Assembly: GCA_037349315.1 (NCBI GenBank)
Contig: JBAIAC010000001.1
Coordinates: 33,666,001-33,730,000, forward strand
Direction: 5' to 3'
Origin: Chelydra serpentina
Lineage: Eukaryota > Chordata > Testudines > Chelydridae
DNA length: 64,000 nt
Positions 8,665 through 20,029 of the stretch are shown here, one piece after another (position 1 is the first letter of the stretch; each line of letters begins with the position of its first letter). Under the pieces are notes generated by a model, which worked only from the letters and a program-made list of their open reading frames with translations, searched no databases and was not told where the DNA came from. Position numbers and translations under genes: made by a program.

Positions 8665-8852
8665 CTCCAAATACAATTTGTTTGTCTTCAGAGTATTTTC
8701 TATTTTTACTACCCTCTTTGCTTGCTCTGGTACTTCCAGACCCATCTTTATCATACACTTAGTCTCTCGGACAATCTCTAGAATTTTGGGATCAAAATTA
8801 ACAAGCAACTTCCCAGTTTCAGGATGACGTACCAGTAGTGTAGCTTGTAATG
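8665..8852 (-). CDS. Axonemal dynein heavy chain exon (visible exon 9 of 9)
   Basis: 188 bp, minus strand. The acceptor reads TTACTTACAG before CATTACAAG and the donor is GTAAGTT. The first two bases complete an Ala codon begun by the preceding exon (11521-11656); it ends in phase 0. The peptide contains [20 protein letters not shown] and [18 protein letters not shown], a well conserved stretch of the axonemal dynein heavy-chain tail, upstream of the motor, where heavy chains dimerise and bind intermediate chains. The wording resembles DNAH8 more than DNAH5, but the paralogue is not certain. The next exon downstream is outside the window; DIRS copy 1 occupies the start of the following intron. 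Confidence 0.9.
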
Positions 8853-9289
8853 CTGTAAGTAAATTAAAGTATATTTTAAAATAAATATTCATAACAAACT
8901 ATTGATTGTTTCTATTGTATAATGAGTCCTTATTAGACTTCGGAGAAAATGTGAATGATTGGGCATGAAGCAATTATGGGCTCAATCCTGCAAGGATGTG
9001 AGCATCTTCAGGGGTTGCTGAATGTCTTGCAGGAACAAGTCCAAGAAGAAGATAATACTGAGACAGGAAGATTAAGGAAAAACAAAGCCAAGTAAAACCC
9101 AAAATGTAAGGATAGAAAAATGTTAAAATCCAATCCTGCAATCAGACCGTGCATGTGGGCACTTTTTCCCATGAGGAGTTCTGTTGGCTTCAAGGGGGAT
9201 CCATGTGAGCACAAAATTCTACTTGCATGGATCTATTTTCAGAGTTAAAGCCCAGTGGTTCATTCTATTTTCTGTCTCTGATAGCAGCC

Positions 9290-9591
9290 TGTACAATCAA
9301 AGTTGATGACAGTGTGATCTTCAGTCCAGCAGACAAAGGCATAACAAGAACCAATCACTGGAAGTTGAAGCTAAATAAATTCAGAGTAGAAATATGGCAC
9401 AACGTTTTAACAGTGAGGTAATTAAACACTGGAACAGCTTAGCAGGAACAGCTTACACTGGAAATGTTTAAATCAAGATTGGATGTTTTTCTAAAATATA
9501 TGCTCTAGTTCAAGCACAGCTATTGGACTGGAAGCAGAAATTAATACAGGGAAGCGCTATTGTTCGCGCTATGCAGGAGATCAGGCTAGAC
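9290..9591 (+). pseudogene. CR1-like LINE 3' fragment interrupted by a hAT-like element
   Basis: Degenerate C-terminal RT tail and 3' UTR of a CR1: ACCAATCACTGGAAGTTGAA, then the run through AAATCAAGATTGGATGTTTT. The 3' UTR resumes at 10124 (GTCTAGACGATCACAATGAT) after the nested insertion. Confidence 0.65.
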
Positions 9592-10123
9592 CAGCGGTTC
9601 TCAAACTGTGGGTCAGGACCCAAAAGTGGGTCATGACCCTGTTTTAATGGGGTCACCAGGGCTGGCATTAGACTTGCTGGGGGCCAAAGCTGAAGCCCGA
9701 GCCCCATCACCCGGGTCCGAAGCCAATGACGAGCCCCACCACCTAGGGTCAAAGCCCAAGGGCTTCAGCCCTGGGTGGAGGGGGCTCAGGTTACAAACCC
9801 CCTGCCTGAAGCTGAAGCTCTTGGGCTTCAGCTTTGCTCACACCCAGGGTGGTGGGGCTCGGGCATTGGCTTTGCCCCACCCGGGGCGGTGGGGCTCGGG
9901 ACGGCTCAGGCTTCAGTCCCCCATTCTGGGGTCATGTAGTAATTTTTGTTGTCAGAAGGGAATCATGGTGCAATGAAGACTGAGAACACTTGGGCTTAGG
10001 GTGACCAGATGTCCCGATTTTATAGGGACAGTCCCGATTTTTTGATTTTTTTTTATATAGGCTCCTATTACCCCCCACTCCCTGTCCCGATTTTTGACAC
10101 TTGCTGTCTGGTCACCCTACTTG
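9592..10123. mobile_element. hAT-like non-autonomous element nested in a CR1 tail
   Basis: Begins CAGCGGTTCTCAAACTGTGG, a hAT/Charlie-type terminus, and has the decayed inverse TGAGAACACTTG near 9981-9992. Flanks GGCTAGAC (9584-9591) and GTCTAGAC (10124-10131) match at 7 of 8 bases, fitting an 8-bp hAT target duplication. The middle is GC-rich with repeated GGGGCTC and GGCTTCAG blocks. A smaller TA-flanked element is inserted near its right end. Confidence 0.65.
9999..10117. mobile_element. 119-bp MITE with GGGTGACCAGA terminal repeats
   Basis: Terminal inverted repeats GGGTGACCAGA and CTGGTCACCC flank a core with repeated GTCCCGATTTT. It is bordered by TA on both sides, suggesting a Tc1/mariner-type target site. 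No coding capacity. Confidence 0.72.
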
Positions 10124-10169
10124 GTCTAGACGATCACAATGATCCTTTCTGGGCTTAAAATATATTACT

Positions 10170-10880
10170 ATGAATCAGGGCACCTCAACATGGTTTAGAG
10201 GCATTTAAAGTATGTTGCACTGCCCTGAATCATAGTCATATATTTAAGCCCAGTTATCTGTTGCTTTCATGTTGCACCGTATCTATAATATGATTGTAAG
10301 TTTTTCAGAGCAGGGACCATTTAGTTAAGCATGTGCTTAACTCTTTGTAAGATCAGGACCTTCCATTGTAATCTCTTCAGAGATGGACTGGTTTGTTTTA
10401 TGGTGCCTAACACACTTTTGGAAGCTCCGTGAACAAACAAATTAATAATAATTAATGTTTTAATTGCTAAAAAGTCATGTTATCTAGATTTTCTTTTTCT
10501 TTTACATATTACTAATTTAGCTAGTTGTACTATGATTCCTATTCAATATAACCTACATAACTAAAAATGTAATGTAATACTAAGATAATTATGCTTTACA
10601 AATAAATCAATCATTGGCCCCACCCTGCAAGTAGTTCCATAATACAAACCCCTTCACCCAGATAGTGGTCCACTGTAGTCATTCAGATGCAGGGGACTGT
10701 GCTATCATGTATACTTGCAGGAGCAGGACTATCATTTGTACATTTTAAAGGCTAAAATACTAAAAACATATTTAAGTTGATTTTCTATAAATCTAGCAGT
10801 TGTCAATAACATATAAGAACAAATTGCAATAAAACATTATAACAGGCAGAACAAGGCTGATGCGAAAAATTTACACACAT
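10170..10880. other. Intron stretch without genes
   Basis: AT-rich intron with no convincing ORF or further recognised repeat, between the CR1/hAT cluster and the solo LTR. Confidence 0.5.
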
Positions 10881-11484
10881 TGTGATACAGCATGGCCAGA
10901 AGGCAGCAGGAGAGTGATCTAGGATGAGGAGAAGCCTTATTCCCTGTAGATTAATTAAAAGCACCTGAAACCAATTAGAGCACCTGAAGCCAGTCACCTG
11001 ATAAAATCCCCCTGCTTCAATCAGCCAGAGGAGGAGCTGGAGCAGAGTGAGGAGGAGTTGAAGCAGTTTGGAGGAGCTAAAGGAGAGTGATTTGGTGGTG
11101 GAGCAGACAGCAGTTTGGAGGAGTGAAGCAGAGGAGAGTTTTGAGAAGTGCTGCGATGGGCTAAGAAGACCAAGATCCTAGGTAAAGGGACACCTGGCTT
11201 GTGCAGAGGGAAGGCAGGAAGCCCCACAAGCTGAAGGTCAGGAGAGGGAAGTAGCCCAGGGGAAAGAATCACTGGTACAAGTGGTTCACCTGCTATCATA
11301 GGGCCCCTGGGCTGGGACCCGGAGTAGAGGGCGGGCCCGGGTCCCTCCCTCTCCACTCCCCTTCCCTGGGATACTAGTAGGATAGCTGTGACCCCAGTTC
11401 AGGGGCAAGAAATGGCACCGTGAAACCCCCCCACAAGAAGAGAAAGTGCGGGACCCATCATAGTAGTGCCGGCAATTTGCCACA
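10881..11484 (+). mobile_element. Solo LTR of a Gypsy-type retrotransposon
   Basis: 604 bp, beginning TGTGATACAGC and ending TTTGCCACA, with a 4-bp duplication ACAT on both sides (10877-10880 and 11485-11488). It contains the family block CTGGGCTGGGACCCGGAGTA, shared with the LTR at 32289-32939, and a TATA-like GATAAAATC near 11000. No internal region is attached, so it probably arose by LTR-LTR recombination. A related copy lies in opposite orientation at 15757-16173. Confidence 0.8.
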
Positions 11485-11520
11485 ACATTTATTAGAAGTC
11501 TCACATATCTAACTACTCAC

Positions 11521-11656
11521 CATATTGTAGCTGTGAAATTTCCTTCACCCAAGCCATGTGATAGAGTACCTCAAATTCCACCAATACATAGGAAATTTTA
11601 TTGAATAATCGAACCACTGCTTTACCTTCTGGACTTGTCAAGATATCTGAATTTTT
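11521..11656 (-). CDS. Axonemal dynein heavy chain exon (visible exon 8 of 9)
   Basis: 136 bp, minus strand. The acceptor TTTTAATAG precedes AAAAATTCAG; using the AG ten bases further in would bring in a stop, so the outer AG is chosen. The donor is GTGAGTAG. Phase 0 at the start and 1 at the end. The peptide contains TSPEGKAVVRLFNKISYVL and VEFEVLYHMAW, a conserved tail signature of axonemal dyneins. The solo LTR at 10881-11484 ends only 36 bp beyond the exon on the intron side. Confidence 0.9.
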
Positions 11657-12379
11657 CTATTAAAACATTGCAAATTAAAATTATAAACATATCAAACAGC
11701 AGTTTAACTTGATGTCAAATGAAAATTATTTAAAATGATTTACTATGAATTGTTGAAGATTTAAATCTCAATTTAAATTTATATTTAAAGCATGCTATCA
11801 AGTAGAGTATGATCCAAATGTATGGCCTGCTGAAATCAATAGAATATTGACCTAATAATAAAAAAAACCTCTGCCTTTTTAAAAAGAATACATTAAAAAG
11901 TGACAACTTTACTCTATTGTGCAAAGGACTTATAACTTCTGTTGAAATGGACGCTCAACACTATTCACGGTTTGGATTAATCTGAATAAAGGAGATTTGA
12001 GGCTAAACACACACAAATTTCACTTTTATTATTACTTTAAATAAGTACATGCAAAGCAATTAAATTATTCAAATTGTAAATAATTTGGATTACAAAAATG
12101 TCACATACAAAGTTATTAATCAAATATCAAGGTGCTGTGGTATTTTTAATTTGATTGAAAACTTTTAGTTAGATTATTTGAAAACCAAACAGGATAGCAC
12201 TTTGCTAGATGATAAGCAGAGCATAAGTCCTTCCTTACTGACTGGTCTCATCCTGCCTCATAGGTGCTATTGTCTAGAATGATGAAATATGTCTTCAAAT
12301 GATACTTCAGTCAAAGACCTGAAAACATTTACTCGGTTCTCTGAAAACATTTGCTCAATGTGTAGCAGCAGTCAAAAGG

Positions 12380-13112
12380 TTAACAGAATGTTAGGAACCA
12401 TTATGAAAGGAATAGATAATAAGACGTATCATCATGCCATTATATAAATCCATGGTACGCCCGCACCTTGAATACTACATGCAGTTCTGGTCACCCCACC
12501 TGAACAAGATACATTAGAACTGGGAAAAGTACAGAGAAGAGCAACAAAAATGATTGGGGGTATGGAACAGCTTCCATATGAGAAGACATAAAAAAGAATG
12601 GGACTGCACAACTTGGAAAAGAGACAACTAAGGGGGAATATTAGAGGTCTATAAAATCATAAATGGTGTGGAGAAAGTGAATGAGGAAGAGTTATTCACA
12701 TAACACAAGAACCAGAGATCACCCAATGAAGTTAATAGGCAGCAAGTTTAAAATAAACAAAAGGAAGTACTTTTTAACACAATGCATGGTCAACCTGTGG
12801 AACTCATTGCCAGGGGATGTTGTGAAGACCAAAAGTATAACTGGGTTCAATAAAGAATTAGACAAGTTCCTGGAGGATAGGTCAATCAATGGCTATTAGC
12901 CAAGATGGTAGGGGATGCAACCCAATGCTCTGGCTGTCCCTTAGCCTCTGATTGCCAGAAGCTGGGACTGGATGACAGGGTATGGATCACTCAATTGCCC
13001 TGCTGTGTTCATTCCCTGTGAAGCATCTGGTACCAGCAACTGCCAGAAGACAGGATACTAGGCTAGATGGACCATTGGTCTGTCCCAGTATGGCCATTCT
13101 TCTGTTCTTATG
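12380..13112 (+). pseudogene. CR1-like LINE 3' fragment
   Basis: 5'-truncated CR1. Around 12440-12600 is the decayed RT C-terminus (compare TACTACATGCAGTTCTGGTC with the better copy at 54608). ORF 12681-12899 carries the tail LTQCMVNLWNSLPGDVV and FLEDRSINGY. The 3' UTR ends near 13112 with the CR1-like GGCCATTCTTCTGTTCTTAT. Several frameshifts and stops. Confidence 0.75.
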
Positions 13113-13387
13113 ACTGCATTTCCAATAATTCAATGCCTGCTACCATAATACTGGAGCACTTGTTTAATACTGAGTCAAATACCACCACTTCCTGAATCCC
13201 CAGAAGTGCTTCTTGCAGAATCAGTGTTTTCCTAGCAAATTTACATCCAAATACTGATGTTGCCTCGCACATGAGAAGTGACAAGTTCACAGCCAGAGGT
13301 GGTCTTGTTATTGGATCACAAGTAAACCAAGTATGGATTGTTTATGAAATCTATAATTTTTCCTCACATCAGTAATGATCAACTTAC

Positions 13388-13507
13388 ATAGAAAAAGTTG
13401 ATTGGTTCACTTATCCGCCGGAAAAGCTGCCTCACCCACAGTATCTTTCCTGCTACAGGGGGCATGTTTCGGGCAAGAGGAGGGTCATCTTTTTGAGCCT
13501 GGTAAAG
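13388..13507 (-). CDS. Axonemal dynein heavy chain exon (visible exon 7 of 9)
   Basis: 120 bp (40 codons), phase 0 at both ends. Acceptor AATTTATTTTAG, donor GTAAGTTG. The peptide contains [20 protein letters not shown] followed by QLFRRISEP, the most recognisable dynein tail motif in the window (PPLxRNxPPxAGxIxWxRQL). It joins the preceding exon (17300-17399) and the next (11521-11656) in frame. Confidence 0.94.
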
Positions 13508-13683
13508 CTAAAATAAATTCACTATTAGTAAATGCAAGGATATAAAATTGTTGAAAAATTAAAATGGTTTTCTCTAATATTTCAGATTAATAGCTCTTCC
13601 CTGGGCAAAATGCAGAGAGATGATGGAGCTGCCAACAATGCTTTCTTCACTAAAATAATAATATCTTCTGAACCGATATAGCT

Positions 13684-15715
13684 TCTGCATGGAATTAAAT
13701 GCTCAGATTGCTAAGAGGAATGGCTGGGGGCCTTCCTCCATGGGTTCGCTGGAGTTATACCCAGCAGGGCCCCTGGTACTGGTCAAACTCATGAAGGTGG
13801 GGCCTGAAGATGATCCAGAGGCCTTTCTTGAAACTTTTAAATGGGTGGAAGAGCAGCACACTGGCCCCTGTAGCAATAGGCAGATTTACTGGCCCCACAC
13901 TTGACCAGGACAACAGAGGCTGCCTATAATGGGCTAGACCCAGTGACGGCATGGGATTATGCCCAAGTCAAAGCATCCATTTTAGACTTGTTGGATATCC
14001 CAGAAAGGTTCCAGCAGCAATTTCATGAAGAATGATATTCCTCAGGGAGCCAGAAACTGCAGGACTTGTGCCAGCAGTGGCTAAAACCCAAGACAAAGAC
14101 AGGGTTTCTACTAGCTGAAATGATTTTGCATGAACAATTTACTCACTTACAACCAGCCAGGGGGAAAGGACTGAGACTTACAGCACTGGCCCAAGACAGT
14201 AGCCAAAGCAATCCAACTAATGGAGAGGTATAAGATGGCTGGGACAGACCATGGAGGAATCCTTGGAATGAAGGAATTAGCTCCAGGTAATGGGAAACCT
14301 CGCTGGGTGGGGGCGGTGTCAATGGCCTGAAGAAGAGCTCCTCCTGGGTTCTCCCTCACAAGGGTTCAAGAGGTCCACTTCATGTCAACAAGCCAGGTGA
14401 AACCAAATATATTACCACCCTCAATCTTACAAAGGGATACTGGCAAATCCCACTAACTCTGGAGTCTCGAGAAAAAACAGCCTTCTTCTCCACACACACA
14501 ACCTACATCAGTTTCAAACCACGCTGTTTTGGCCAATGTTCCAATGTCTAACGGACTAGGTCCTCCGGCCACACAATAGTTATGGCCTACCTTAATGATA
14601 TTGCTTTCTATAGCCAGAACTAGGAGGACACTGTGAAGCAGGTAGCTGATGTACTCCAGTCCCTCAAAGAGAATCCCACAAAATGCTGTGTAGGCATAGA
14701 CAAAACTATTTACCTGGGATATACATTGGGGAATGGCCAGATACAACTTTTTATAGACAAGGCACAGGCCTTGAAGGCCTGCGTTGTTGCCACCTCAAGG
14801 AAGTAGGAGTGTCAGGCCCTGTGGGTCTTAAAGCCGGGTCCGCAGTGACCCTGTGAATCTTCATGCTCCAATCCTCCACCCAGCAGCTCACAAACAGCAG
14901 CTGGGACTGGGATTCATGGAGCCCAACTGGGACACTAGCCCCACCCCTACATTCTGATTAGAAGAGCTCCAGTGCTTCTGGATTTAAGACAGAAGAGGAA
15001 ACAGGAAGTTGTCTGTACAGCTGGGCTTCACCCTGCCACTGACTGCTGGTCTGGTGTTTAGCTGCTCCTGCCTTCTGATCCTGACCTTCTGGTATCCTGA
15101 CTTGGCCTGACTCTTCGTAACTGCCTCCTAGTTCCTGCCCTCCAGTTGGTCCCTTGATTCTGATCTCCTGGCATTCCACCTAACCTGATTGCTGGTAATT
15201 GACTTCTGGTCCCTTGACCCATGCCTGACACTAACCCCTAGTTCAGGCTGCCCAGGCCCCAGCCCTGATAACCAGGTTTGGGGGCTGGCAGGATCCTATC
15301 GCTGGTTTGTGCCAGGGATATCATCTCATCTATTGCAGCCTCTCTCATTGATCTGTTCAACGACAGCAGCCTGAGAAAGATCTGCTGGATGGAAACCTGT
15401 GATAAGGCCTTTCAGATCCTCAAGGATCATCTTTCTGGGGAGCTTGCTTTCTGCAACCCAGACTTCACCAAGGAATTCCTCCTACAAACTGATGCCTCAC
15501 AAGTTGAGTTGGGGGCTGTCTCATCCCAGGTGGTCAATGGCAAGGAACTCTCCCTGAGCCACAAACAGTTCCTAAGAGAGAAGGCTTTCTCTGTTATAGA
15601 AAAAGAGAGCTAAGCATAAAATGGGCAATAGAGGCACTCCAATATTACCTTCTCAGCACTGATCACACCCCTGTACGATGGCTGCAGGACTACATTAACA
15701 TACACTAGATAACTT
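13684..15715 (+). pseudogene. Degraded Gypsy-type LTR retrotransposon (Gag, RT, RNase H)
   Basis: Gag-like start at 13689 (VGPEDDPEAFLETF), continued in other frames through 14200 (a segment like LQDLCQQWLKPKTK). RT fragments follow at 14380-14806 (a YITTLNLTKGYWQIP-type motif), then at 15265-15700 the RT end and RNase H with FLLQTDASQVELGAV and TPVRWLQDY. Many stops and frameshifts and an LTR insertion split it, so it is dead. The orientation is opposite to the dynein gene. Confidence 0.8.
14810..15230 (+). mobile_element. LTR-like insertion inside the Gypsy relic
   Basis: 421 bp from TGTCAGGCCC to ATGCCTGACA, with inverted ends TGTCAGGC/GCCTGACA, interrupting the RT between ATSRK-type and GLAGSYRW-type segments. 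A clean target duplication was not seen. Orientation is assumed from the TG..CA ends and is uncertain. Confidence 0.6.
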
Positions 15716-15756
15716 TTGGTTCGTGGCAGCAGCATCTACATGGGGGAGTTAGAGCA

Positions 15757-16173
15757 TGTGGCAAATGGCCAACGCTATTGTGGTGGGCCCCGCACTTTTC
15801 CTTGGTGTGGTGGGTCAGGGCGCCAGCTCTACCCCTATTCTTGGGCTCCACTAGTGCCCTACAGGGAGAGAGAAGGGGGGCAGGGAAGGGACCCAGGTCT
15901 GCCCCTTATTCTGCTCCCAGCCCCTTCAGCTTCACAGGCTTCTTACCCTCTTTCCCCTTGGGGAGGGTTTCTCTGTCCTCTGTACTAGGGGAGTCCCTCT
16001 GCCCTGCTTGGGCAGGGTGTCTCCCTTCCCCAGGTACTCTGATTCTCCGGGTGATCTAATTAACCTGTAATAACCACACCTTAGTCCACAGGAAATAAGG
16101 CTCTGATCATCCTGGGGCTTATATATCTTTCATCTATCACTCTCCTTCTGCCCTCCAGCCCTGCTGTATCTCA
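15757..16173 (-). mobile_element. LTR of the 10881-type family, reverse orientation
   Basis: Starts TGTGGCAAATGGCC, matching the reverse complement of the end of the LTR at 10881-11484, and ends GCTGTATCTCA, matching the reverse complement of its start. Interior deletions make it shorter (417 bp). No clear target duplication. It directly follows the Gypsy RNase H relic but points the other way, so it is not that element's 3' LTR. Confidence 0.65.
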
Positions 16174-16247
16174 AGTGCTGCACATTACAGCATTCTGCAG
16201 TTCACATCCCCGTGGACTGATCTTTGGCACCATGTACATAAATCTTT

Positions 16248-16354
16248 AATCTCACTTTGAAAAGGGATTTAGGCACTTAGGCATCTTAATCCCATTGACT
16301 GTCAATGGAATTTTGGCTCATAACTGCCTAAATCCCTTTTGAAAGTGAGATTTA
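16248..16354. repeat. Palindromic MITE-like hairpin
   Basis: Arms AATCTCACTTTGAAAAGGGA and its near-complement TCCCTTTTGAAAGTGAGAT enclose TTAGGCACTTAGGCATC and its inverse. The whole 107 bp can fold into one hairpin. Non-coding. Confidence 0.6.
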
Positions 16355-17299
16355 GGCTACTATATCAGATAGGCACACCTACATACCTTTAAAAATCTGG
16401 GCCTAAATCTAGAATACTACGATGCCTTAAATTTATCTGGGCCCCTTCTGGAGACTAATCTCTAGGAGAATAGTCAGATGATGCATTTCCACTATCCTGG
16501 GAGTCAAAGAAAGAATATCATACCCCTGACTCTAGAAATGGAGCAGTAGGGAAAGAGTTAGTTTAAGGTTTACCCTAATTTGCAGACAGTACTAGGGAAG
16601 AGAACAGTACTGACAGAGGCATTGTGTCTTACCTTGGTAGCAAATGCAATCTCCCTGAGAGTAAAAGGGATTCAGTCTCATTATAAACCCTCACTTCCCG
16701 GTACCATGTACGAAACCAGTACCAGAGTCGGGAGTGTTAGTATGTGTTAGTAAATATTGACTCTTTTAGTCCTTTTCTTTCTGTATATTTGATTAATTTA
16801 TATATCCACTACTCTCTAGAATCTTTATGATATTAACAAAGAGTATGTTGAATTCTAAGGTCCAGAACACTGGTCCTTGACTGATAAGTAATCCTATTCA
16901 GGAATTCTGTGTGTTAGACTGCATCTAATAATCCATGGCATCTCCATGTCTATAGAACTGTAAATAGTCTTGCTACTGTACATGTTTCCTATTAGTGAAT
17001 CAACAGGGAAGAATGATTATGGGGGAAGAAAAAAACCCTGAAAGATACTATCTTGAAGTCCTCTCAGCTGTAATTATACCTTTACACAAAAATCAGGTAA
17101 ACTGAGAATGTATAAAAATGACATAATCATTACATGTTTCTTTTGGCAAAAAGGTTTTCTTTGTTTAGAAACCCTATATAATGACACTGGTGTTAGAACT
17201 TCGTTGAGGGATGAATCTGCGCATCCCTCCGGTTGCAGTGAAGAAGAGACACAGACCCAGTTCTATTTCAAATATCTAATTACACAAAAAAAGAATTAC
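16355..17299. other. Intron stretch without genes
   Basis: No supported feature. An ORF at 17108-17443 overlaps the dynein exon on the other strand and is treated as a shadow. Confidence 0.5.
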
Positions 17300-17399
17300 C
17301 TTTTTAGTAGCTTCAAGTTCTGCTACATAATGCTGGAGAATAAGTCCAACAGTATGTGCTATTTCCTGCTGAAGACATGGCATATTCAGCTTCTGAAAC
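17300..17399 (-). CDS. Axonemal dynein heavy chain exon (visible exon 6 of 9)
   Basis: 100 bp. The acceptor is CTAATATAG before GTTTCAGAAG; its first base completes the Arg codon split from exon 17755-17831. A second AG seven bases further in would give a stop and is rejected. Donor GTAATTC, phase 0. The peptide reads FQKLNMPCLQQEIAHTV then ILQHYVAELEATKK, matching the helical region that precedes the PPLxRN motif in axonemal dynein tails. Confidence 0.88.
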
Positions 17400-17754
17400 C
17401 TATATTAGATTATAATCAAATACAAGAAATTACAGTTAAATAATGTTTCTGCAGATCTAAGAACCTGGGATGGAACTTTGGGATATATACAGTTTTATGA
17501 GCAATATGCAAAAACTAGAGTGTGACCAAAAAAAAATTGCCCAAAGGATAAATCCTAGCCAAACCTGTTTGAGATTATCATTAATCTAAGAAACAGAGGA
17601 ATGTTTAAAATATGCTAGAAAACCAGTGTTTATCCATGGGCTTTCAAAGTTTGCATGGTCCATAAAGACACAAATGCATTGTACTAGACCAGGTCATTCA
17701 TTTTTAAGTTAACATTACTACTTAAAAATATTTTGTAAGCATAATTTCCATTAC

Positions 17755-17831
17755 CTTTGAAGTAGCTGAACTGAATGCTGTGAAGACAAAATTCTTCCAA
17801 AACAAGTATTCATAAATGTCTGTATCTGCAC
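17755..17831 (-). CDS. Axonemal dynein heavy chain exon (visible exon 5 of 9)
   Basis: 77 bp, acceptor TTTGTCTTAG, donor GTAATGG; phase 0 at the start, 2 at the end. It encodes VQIQTFMNTCFGRILSS and HSVQLLQ, a short tail segment comparable to FMDVTFAKIQNTNQAL-type sequences in dynein heavy chains. It is separated from the next exon by only 355 bp, the shortest intron seen here. Confidence 0.82.
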
Positions 17832-18179
17832 CTAAGACAAATATGAGTATTTCCAGCTATATTAAATTTTATGCATGTGACTAATGACTAATAATTTACA
17901 TATTTCTGTATTAATTTTTACTATACCTTTCCTACATGTTTAATAAGAGTATTTTACAATAAATATACCTTCTTAGTGTAATAAAAAGGCACAGAAAGAC
18001 CGCTATGACAATCTAGAAAGAGAAAACAAGGACGATCACCACAAGAAATCATTGTTGTTTCTGTGTAGTTTCAAATCATATATATTTACATGTTCAACAT
18101 AAAAATAATTGTCTCTGAATATTTTTTCTGAGTATTTATTGATAGCAGAAATTGTAACAACAGTTACTCTAAAGGTGAG

Positions 18180-19150
18180 TTATTAATAAAATAGATCTCA
18201 ACTCCTGGGTCAATGCTCCTAATGTGTGACTGGAAGTGTAACATAGGGTCTTCTGGACCCCAGAGCTCAGATCCTGAAGACTGCTAAGACTCAAGGGCTA
18301 CAAAGCCAAATCCAAGTTTATTAGCAATAACAACAGCAAAACGAGACATAACCCATACATCCAAACTGAGCTCCCTTATTAAGCCCATTACTAAAGTACC
18401 TATAAGTCTTACATACACCAAAACTCTGGTAACTTTATTATATATCCTGGGGAGGGTATCCAACCTCCCCTGATCTTAAAGAGATGGCACCCTATCAATG
18501 AAGGTAATTCTCCTAGCTAGAATTCTAAAGCCATTAGACTCACCCTAAGGAGAGGCAGAACACCACCACTTGCTGTGATAATCAATAAACCCCTCCTAGT
18601 GCTGTGATCACTCAGCCAACAACATGTAGGGACATACCCAGCTAAATTGCATGAATGCTCGCTAAGCCATTCATGAACTATACAGAGAGAGACACCAGCA
18701 AACCCCCCAACACCCAAGCCTTGCACCCCAGAAATATACCATTTTGCGCAGCTCAAGACCTCTTGAACAATGCAAGCTCATTAATTAGTTCACCACTTCA
18801 TCAAAGGATAGTGAACATGCACCAGCCTTTGAAATCTGAGCAGATTCCCCAAACACTTTAAATAAATTCACTGGTAAGGATAAAACATTAAAATAAACTT
18901 ATTAACAACAGAAAGATAGATTTTAACTGATTATAAGTGCTAGGCATAAAGGACAGAGATGGTTACATGAGAAATAAAAAATAAAAAAGTTTAGAATTTA
19001 GACTGCTATATCAGACTAAGCAAGATTTGAATCAAGGAGTTTTTCTATGTATTCTAAGCAATTCACAGTTATTAATACACAGGCTGAATTCCCTGCTCAG
19101 TCTGGGTGGGACCAAATACATAAAAATGATGAGATCTGGCCCTGAATACA
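18180..19150. other. Unclassified retroelement-like stretch
   Basis: No coding region. The composition and phrases such as AACAACAGAAAGATAGATTT and ACACAGGCTGAATTCCCTGC suggest an old LTR or endogenous-retrovirus-like repeat, but no ends or duplication could be defined. Confidence 0.3.
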
Positions 19151-19160
19151 TTACAGATAA

Positions 19161-19270
19161 GCCCACGAAAGCTTATGCCCAAATAAATTTGTTAGTCTCT
19201 AAGGTGCCACAAGTACTCCTCGTCCTTTTTGCGGATACAGATTAACACGGCTACCACTCTGAAACCTGTC
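19161..19270 (+). repeat. PLE 5' terminal repeat (truncated)
   Basis: Begins GCCCACGAAAGCTTATGCCC, i.e. inside the hammerhead-like motif seen complete at 22322-22375, and continues through CTCTAAGGTGCCACAAGTAC and GCGGATACAGATTAACACGG. Confidence 0.8.
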
Positions 19271-19298
19271 ACCATGCAAGGCAACTGAATTTAGCCGT

Positions 19299-20029
19299 AT
19301 GAAGTGGAAATCCATCAACTTAATGAAAAAACTCGTACAGATACAGACAGACATAATCTTCCTTTCCAAATGCAAACAGATGGACATCATACCAAAAGGA
19401 CTAAAGGTAAAATATCCATTAGAATCTACATACCACACAGACTATGCTGAGAGATTGTGCCACACACACTCAAAGAAACTACAGAACCACATGATCAACA
19501 TCCTGATCAACAGCAAACAGGGAAAGATTAAGAATGAGCTCTCAAAACTGGATACTCTCATAAAAAAACAACCTTCCACACAAACTTCCTCGTGGCTGGA
19601 CTTTACAAAAAGTAGACAAGCCATTTACAACACACACTTTGCTTCTCTACAAAGGAAAAAGGACACTAATCTATCTAAACTGCTACATGCCACAAGGAGC
19701 CATAACAGTGGTTCCTTTACCCCCCTCCACCCAACAATATTGTTAATCTTTCCAGATATACTCTTAGCCCGGCAGAAGAATCTGTCCTATCCCGGGGCCT
19801 CTCCTTATGCCCCTCCAGGCCCATGAACATGATACAGTTCTGTGGTGACCTAGAATCCTACTTTCGACATCTCTGGCTCAAGGAATATTTCCAACACACC
19901 TCTGAACAACATACTAAACCACAGAACCCTTCCTACCAACACTACAAAATGAAGGATTCTGCATGGACTCCTCCTGAAGGTCGAAACAACAGACTGGACT
20001 TCTACATAGAGTGCTTCCGTTGACGTACA
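19299..20029 (+). pseudogene. PLE N-terminal coding region (broken)
   Basis: ORF 19299-19826 (175 codons) begins MKWKSINLMKKLVQIQTDI. The frame then shifts: a LSPAEESVLSRGLSLCP-like segment, typical of the region upstream of the RT in Penelope-like elements, lies in another frame around 19765-19820. It continues at 19823-20023 with FCGDLESYFRHLWLKEYF. No catalytic motif is in this part. Confidence 0.7.

Noticed and set aside
10881..11484. Recent endogenous retrovirus
   Set aside because: Only a solo LTR with a 4-bp duplication is present. Nearby coding relics are Gypsy-type and no envelope gene is visible.
17108..17443. 111-codon plus-strand ORF
   Set aside because: Overlaps the minus-strand dynein exon 17300-17399 and has no similarity of its own.
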